From: an uncultured Parasphingopyxis sp.
GTDB taxonomy: Bacteria > Pseudomonadota > Alphaproteobacteria > Sphingomonadales > Sphingomonadaceae
Assembly (NCBI GenBank): GCA_905479515.1
Contig: CAJQMX010000064.1
Coordinates: 1 to 17,022 of the forward strand
Length of the DNA: 17,022 nucleotides
Direction of reading: 5' to 3'
The notes beneath the pieces were generated by a model, which worked only from the letters and a program-made list of their open reading frames with translations, made no database searches and was not told the DNA's origin. Numbering within the stretch: position 1 is the stretch's first letter; each line of letters starts with the position of its first letter. The translations under genes and the position numbers were made by a program. Below, in pieces: positions 14,274 to 17,022 of the stretch.

Positions 14274-14957
14274 CTATCCACCGCGCAGTTTGCGGATTGC
14301 CCCAAAACTCACGGCCAATCCGGCGGCCAGACATATCAGCCCGACCAGCCCGAGCATTGGCAATCCGCCGAGCGACGTTTCGAGATTTTGGCCGCTAACC
14401 ACCCGGTTCAGGATCGCCGCGCCAAGGAACAGCAAAAGCCCCAGCGCGATGCCGCCCAGGCTGCGCAATGCGGCGCGCAGGATGGGCCGGCGGCGCCGTC
14501 TCGGTCCGGTGCGGCCTTGCAGCGCGTCGATCAGGAAATCGACATCCTGGCTGAAGGAATGATGGCGCAGGAAAAGGGCATTGCGCTCCAATAGCGGCTG
14601 GACATCTTCGGGCAACGCCTCTTTTGCGGGCAATGGCGCATCATCGAGGATCAACGGGATAACGCGCATGCCGCTGGCCAGTGCCCTGGCGACTTCCATG
14701 CGGACAAAATCGCCGGAACGATTGATCCGCGTTTCGCCGTCATCCAAAGGCCCGGTCCATTTATCGCCCATCACGACGAGGCAGACATCCGCCTTGCCGA
14801 GCGATGCCTCCAGCCGCGCGGGGAAGGACTCCCCCGCCGCAATATCGTCAATATCGAGAAAAGCCGATTTGATATGCGGCACATCGCTCAGCGCATCGGC
14901 GAGCCGTGCTGCGCTGTGCTTGCTGTCTTCCCGGCGATAGCTGATGAAAATGCGCAT
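14274..14957 (-). CDS. TIR-domain protein with a C-terminal two-helix membrane anchor
   Basis: A 227-residue protein with an N-terminal TIR domain (about 1-148): RIFISYRREDSKHSAARLADAL, then AFLDIDDIAAGESFPARLEASLGKADVCLVVMGDKW (BB-loop region). SGDFVRMEVARALASGMRVIPLIL carries E88 at the position of the catalytic glutamate of NAD-cleaving bacterial TIRs. A basic linker, GPRRRRRP (151-158), is followed by two transmembrane helices (about 165-185 and 199-222) and a basic tail, which places the TIR domain in the cytoplasm. Bacterial TIR proteins act as NADases or as makers of cyclic ADP-ribose-type signals, often in phage defence; activity here is inferred. The ATG directly follows the TAG of the secreted TPR gene, and its own TAG is directly followed by the ATG of the 32-residue peptide, all in the same frame. 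Confidence 0.88.
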   Translation of the reverse strand: MRIFISYRREDSKHSAARLADALSDVPHIKSAFLDIDDIAAGESFPARLEASLGKADVCLVVMGDKWTGPLDDGETRINRSGDFVRMEVARALASGMRVIPLILDDAPLPAKEALPEDVQPLLERNALFLRHHSFSQDVDFLIDALQGRTGPRRRRRPILRAALRSLGGIALGLLLFLGAAILNRVVSGQNLETSLGGLPMLGLVGLICLAAGLAVSFGAIRKLRGG

Positions 14958-16187
14958 CTAGCGGAAACGGCTGCGCACGGCTCTGGCAAGGCCGGTTCGG
15001 GTGAGATGATCCTGCGGCGATACACGGCCCGGCTCCAGCATCCGAACCGGGCTGTCGCCGCCATCCCAGCGAAACTCATAGATCAACGCATCGACATTAT
15101 AGTCATCGGTAAAGGGCACGCGGCGATAGACGGAGGAAAGCCGGTTGGCGCCCCGCCGCAGCCGCCGCAGCGCCTCGTCATCGTCGAGCAGCCTGTCACG
15201 CGTCGCAAAGGGCCGCACGGAGACAACCACCACGATATAGCGATAATAGCCGGGGGGCGCGTTGACGAAGAGGCTGTAGAGAATGTTGGTAAGCGAATCC
15301 CGCACCCGCTGGCCGGGCAGCTCATACCGCTCTGACCCACGCAAACGGTTGCCCGCGCTGTCCATCTGCTCAATCCGGGTGACGATCGCGAAGCCGCCGG
15401 GCACCGCATAATAGCTGTGTTCCAGATAGCCGGCGCTCTCGAACGCGGCCTGCAAACGGCTTCCCGCTGTGCCGAGCGACAGGCCCTCGCGCGATCCGAT
15501 ATAGCGGTCGAGACTGAACTGCCATGTCGGCGATTCCGGCGGCCAGACCGGATAAACCGGGATGCCCGCGCGGGCTGGCGCCGGGGCTGCCATTATCGGA
15601 GGCGGTGGAAGTGATGATACAGGTGCAGGTGAAGGTGAAGGTGGAGGCGGAGGGGGCGGCGGTGAAGGAAGAGGGCGGATGGCATCTATACGTCTGCGTC
15701 CTCCGCCTCGACCCGGTTCGGCCTGCGCTGTGATTGGGGCATCTCTGACCGTCTCCGAATCGTCATGGCCGGTCAGCTCCGCAAATTCCTGTCTGGCGCT
15801 GACCATGATCGGGTCATCGGCGTCCAGAATGTGCGCCAGCCCGGTTATGGCGCGGCGATATAATGGTTCTGCCTCTGTCCGCCGTCCGCCGTCGCGATAG
15901 AAACGCGCCAGCTCCAGCGCCGTCATCAGGGTTGATCGGTCTTCCGCGCCAAGGGTGTTTTCGCGCAGCTCAAGGATATGGACATAGAGCGCCTCGGCTT
16001 CGGCCCGGTCCTCATCAACCAGCATCCGCGCCTGTTCGATGAGCGGCGTGGCGGTATCGGTTGGATCCTGGCTTGCCTGGGCTGGCAGGGTGAACAGGGT
16101 CAATGCCGCCAGAGCAAGCGCCGTTCGCCGGAAAATCTGTCTGTGCGGTGGCTGCGCATGTCTTTGTGTCTGCTGACCAATTGCCAT
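14958..16187 (-). CDS. Secreted TPR and proline-rich protein with an uncharacterised C-terminal domain
   Basis: A 409-residue protein. A Sec signal peptide is visible: basic start, hydrophobic TALALAALTLFTLPAQA, likely cleavage after A38. Kinesin-light-chain-type TPR units follow (about 47-140: AEALYVHILELRENTLG, AEPLYRRAITGLAHILD). A low-complexity linker (about 170-208) contains PSPPPPPPPPSPSPAPV. The C-terminal domain (about 212-400) has conserved-looking segments SAGYLEHSYYAVPGGFAIVTRIEQ, NAPPGYYRYIVVVVSVRPF and DDYNVDALIYEF. I recall similar C-terminal regions in uncharacterised proteins near TIR or caspase-like genes, but I cannot name a family. It is first in the cluster. Its ATG has AGGA 9 bases upstream. 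It may sense an envelope signal for the membrane TIR protein; this is inference. Confidence 0.8.
   Translation of the reverse strand: MAIGQQTQRHAQPPHRQIFRRTALALAALTLFTLPAQASQDPTDTATPLIEQARMLVDEDRAEAEALYVHILELRENTLGAEDRSTLMTALELARFYRDGGRRTEAEPLYRRAITGLAHILDADDPIMVSARQEFAELTGHDDSETVRDAPITAQAEPGRGGGRRRIDAIRPLPSPPPPPPPPSPSPAPVSSLPPPPIMAAPAPARAGIPVYPVWPPESPTWQFSLDRYIGSREGLSLGTAGSRLQAAFESAGYLEHSYYAVPGGFAIVTRIEQMDSAGNRLRGSERYELPGQRVRDSLTNILYSLFVNAPPGYYRYIVVVVSVRPFATRDRLLDDDEALRRLRRGANRLSSVYRRVPFTDDYNVDALIYEFRWDGGDSPVRMLEPGRVSPQDHLTRTGLARAVRSRFR
15631..15668 (+). repeat. G-rich low-complexity tract (codes the polyproline linker on the other strand)
   Basis: The plus strand reads as repeated GGTGAAGGTGAAGGTGGAGG-type units, which are the CCN and TCN codons of the proline/serine linker of the minus-strand TPR protein. 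Several closely spaced GG and GGGGG runs could fold into a quadruplex on the template strand. Such tracts are prone to slippage, so the linker length may vary between strains. Confidence 0.6.
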
Positions 16188-16216
16188 TGTTACCCATCCT
16201 GTCTGTGTCGCGTGGG

Positions 16217-16245
16217 AGCGTCCTACCCATGGGCAACAATGTCAA
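16217..16245 (-). promoter_or_regulatory. Possible sigma-70-type promoter of the TPR-TIR cluster
   Basis: On the minus strand a perfect TTGACA (16245-16240) is followed after 17 bases by GACGCT (16222-16217), a poor -10. It lies 30-58 bases before the ATG at 16187, in the gap shared with the divergent TauE/SafE gene. The weak -10 keeps confidence low. Confidence 0.3.
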
Positions 16246-16296
16246 TTTCTGTCTTGCCGCTTTTCCGTTTCCGCATTCTCCGGCATAGCCGGTGCC

Positions 16297-17022
16297 ATGC
16301 CGCAACTTGCCGCCCTCTTTGCGCTGACCGCCTTGCTCTATGCGATGGTCGGTTTTGGCGGCGGATCGACCTATAATGCGCTGCTGGTGCTGAACGGCAC
16401 GGATTACCGTATCCTTCCGGCGATTGCACTGATCTGCAACATCATCGTGGTGTCGGGCGGGAGCTGGCGGTTCTGGCAGGCCGGGCATCTTCGGCTGGCA
16501 CGTATTCTGCCCTGGATCATGCTCTCCGTGCCAGCGGCGTGGCTCGGCGGGCGGCTGGTGGTTTCGGAGATCGTCTTTATCGGCGTGCTGGGAATTTCTC
16601 TGCTGATTGCCGGATTGCAACTCGTCCTTGAACGCAAGCAATTGGTGGAAGACGGCGCGGTGCGGCATGTGTCCCGCCCGATTAGCTATGCGGTGGGCGG
16701 CGGTATCGGCTTCCTATCTGGCATGGTCGGGATTGGCGGCGGAATTTTCCTCGCGCCGGTCCTCTATCTGCTGCGCTGGGGCGGGCCGCGAGAGATTGCC
16801 GGAACGGCGAGCATCTTCATCCTCGTCAACTCGCTGGCCGGGCTGGCCGGGCAGCTGATGAAACTGGAGGCCGATTATGGCGTGGCGAGCGCGGCCGACC
16901 TGCTGCGCGATTATTGGCTGCTGTTTCCCGCTGTGCTGGTGGCCGGGCAGATCGGCTCAAGACTGGCCAGCACCCGCATTCCGCCGCTCCTCGTCAAGCG
17001 GCTGACAGCGGCGCTGATCCTC
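16297..17022 (+). CDS. TauE/SafE (TSUP) family permease, partial at the right edge
   Basis: The frame is open from the ATG at 16297 to the end of the window (242 codons so far; full members have about 250-270). It is a multi-helix inner-membrane protein of the sulfite exporter TauE/SafE family (domain of unknown function DUF81), linked to transport of sulfur-containing anions and other small organic anions. The two inverted family signatures are present: VGFGGGSTYNALLVLNG near residues 17-33 and GMVGIGGGIFLAPVLYLL in the second half. The start is plausible because the hydrophobic helix begins at once (PQLAALFALTALLYAM), but no Shine-Dalgarno is visible. It diverges from the TPR-TIR cluster, with 109 bases between the start codons. 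The substrate is not known. Confidence 0.88.
   Translation, partial: MPQLAALFALTALLYAMVGFGGGSTYNALLVLNGTDYRILPAIALICNIIVVSGGSWRFWQAGHLRLARILPWIMLSVPAAWLGGRLVVSEIVFIGVLGISLLIAGLQLVLERKQLVEDGAVRHVSRPISYAVGGGIGFLSGMVGIGGGIFLAPVLYLLRWGGPREIAGTASIFILVNSLAGLAGQLMKLEADYGVASAADLLRDYWLLFPAVLVAGQIGSRLASTRIPPLLVKRLTAALIL

Noticed and set aside
15562..15900. Gly-rich plus-strand open frame
   Set aside because: Antisense of the polyproline linker and TPR region of the secreted protein.
1..17022. CRISPR array, tRNA or rRNA genes
   Set aside because: No regularly spaced direct repeats and no cloverleaf or rRNA-like stretches were noticed on either strand when reading by eye.

Overview
The window looks like a piece of an alphaproteobacterial chromosome, most likely from Sphingomonadales (Sphingopyxis, Sphingomonas or Erythrobacter type). 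This rests on gene style, on small stress-type genes such as a DUF3008 protein and a PRC-barrel protein, and on degenerate intergenic copies of an AAAGCGGACATTC-like motif that I recall from sphingomonads. It is not a database result. No rRNA, tRNA, CRISPR array or complete insertion sequence was seen.

Layout, left to right. (1) Positions 1-118 hold the 3' end of an unidentified gene. (2) At 184-1185 (minus) is an EamA/DMT-type exporter, divergent from a metallo-beta-lactamase/rhodanese fusion (1451-2803, plus). The gap between them carries two inverted repeats that could be operators. (3) At 2935-3567 (plus) is a 210-residue tyrosine recombinase that has only a catalytic domain. (4) Positions 3703-11443 (minus) form a tightly packed catabolic operon. 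In transcription order it encodes a zinc alcohol dehydrogenase, a Baeyer-Villiger monooxygenase fused to the first part of an HSL-type esterase, the rest of that esterase after an in-frame TAA, an acyl-CoA ligase, an aryl-alcohol-type zinc dehydrogenase and a zinc-free MDR reductase. A divergent TetR-family regulator (11564-12301, plus) shares with it a promoter region that holds a perfect 20-bp palindrome. (5) From about 12.3 kb the sequence becomes more GC-rich and more like core genome: DUF3008 protein, PRC-barrel protein, a clear terminator, and an MgtC/SapB membrane protein. (6) At 14175-16187 (minus) is an unusual three-gene cluster: a secreted TPR/proline-rich protein, a membrane-anchored TIR protein and a 32-residue single-helix peptide. 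They are joined stop-to-start (TAG then ATG, no spacer) in one continuous reading frame. (7) From 16297 to the right edge (plus) is a partial TauE/SafE (TSUP) permease.

How the genes may work together. The large operon reads as a route for a ketone or secondary alcohol: dehydrogenases make the ketone, the monooxygenase inserts oxygen to give an ester or lactone, the esterase opens it, and the ligase activates the acid for beta-oxidation. The gene content is similar to the mymA operon of Mycobacterium tuberculosis (mymA, lipR, adhD, fadD13). The in-frame stop inside the esterase domain suggests that the fusion is broken in this strain, or is split in an unusual way. The recombinase at one side and the change in base composition at the other suggest that the left 12 kb may have been acquired. 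The TPR-TIR-micropeptide cluster is the best candidate here for an uncharacterised signalling or defence system.
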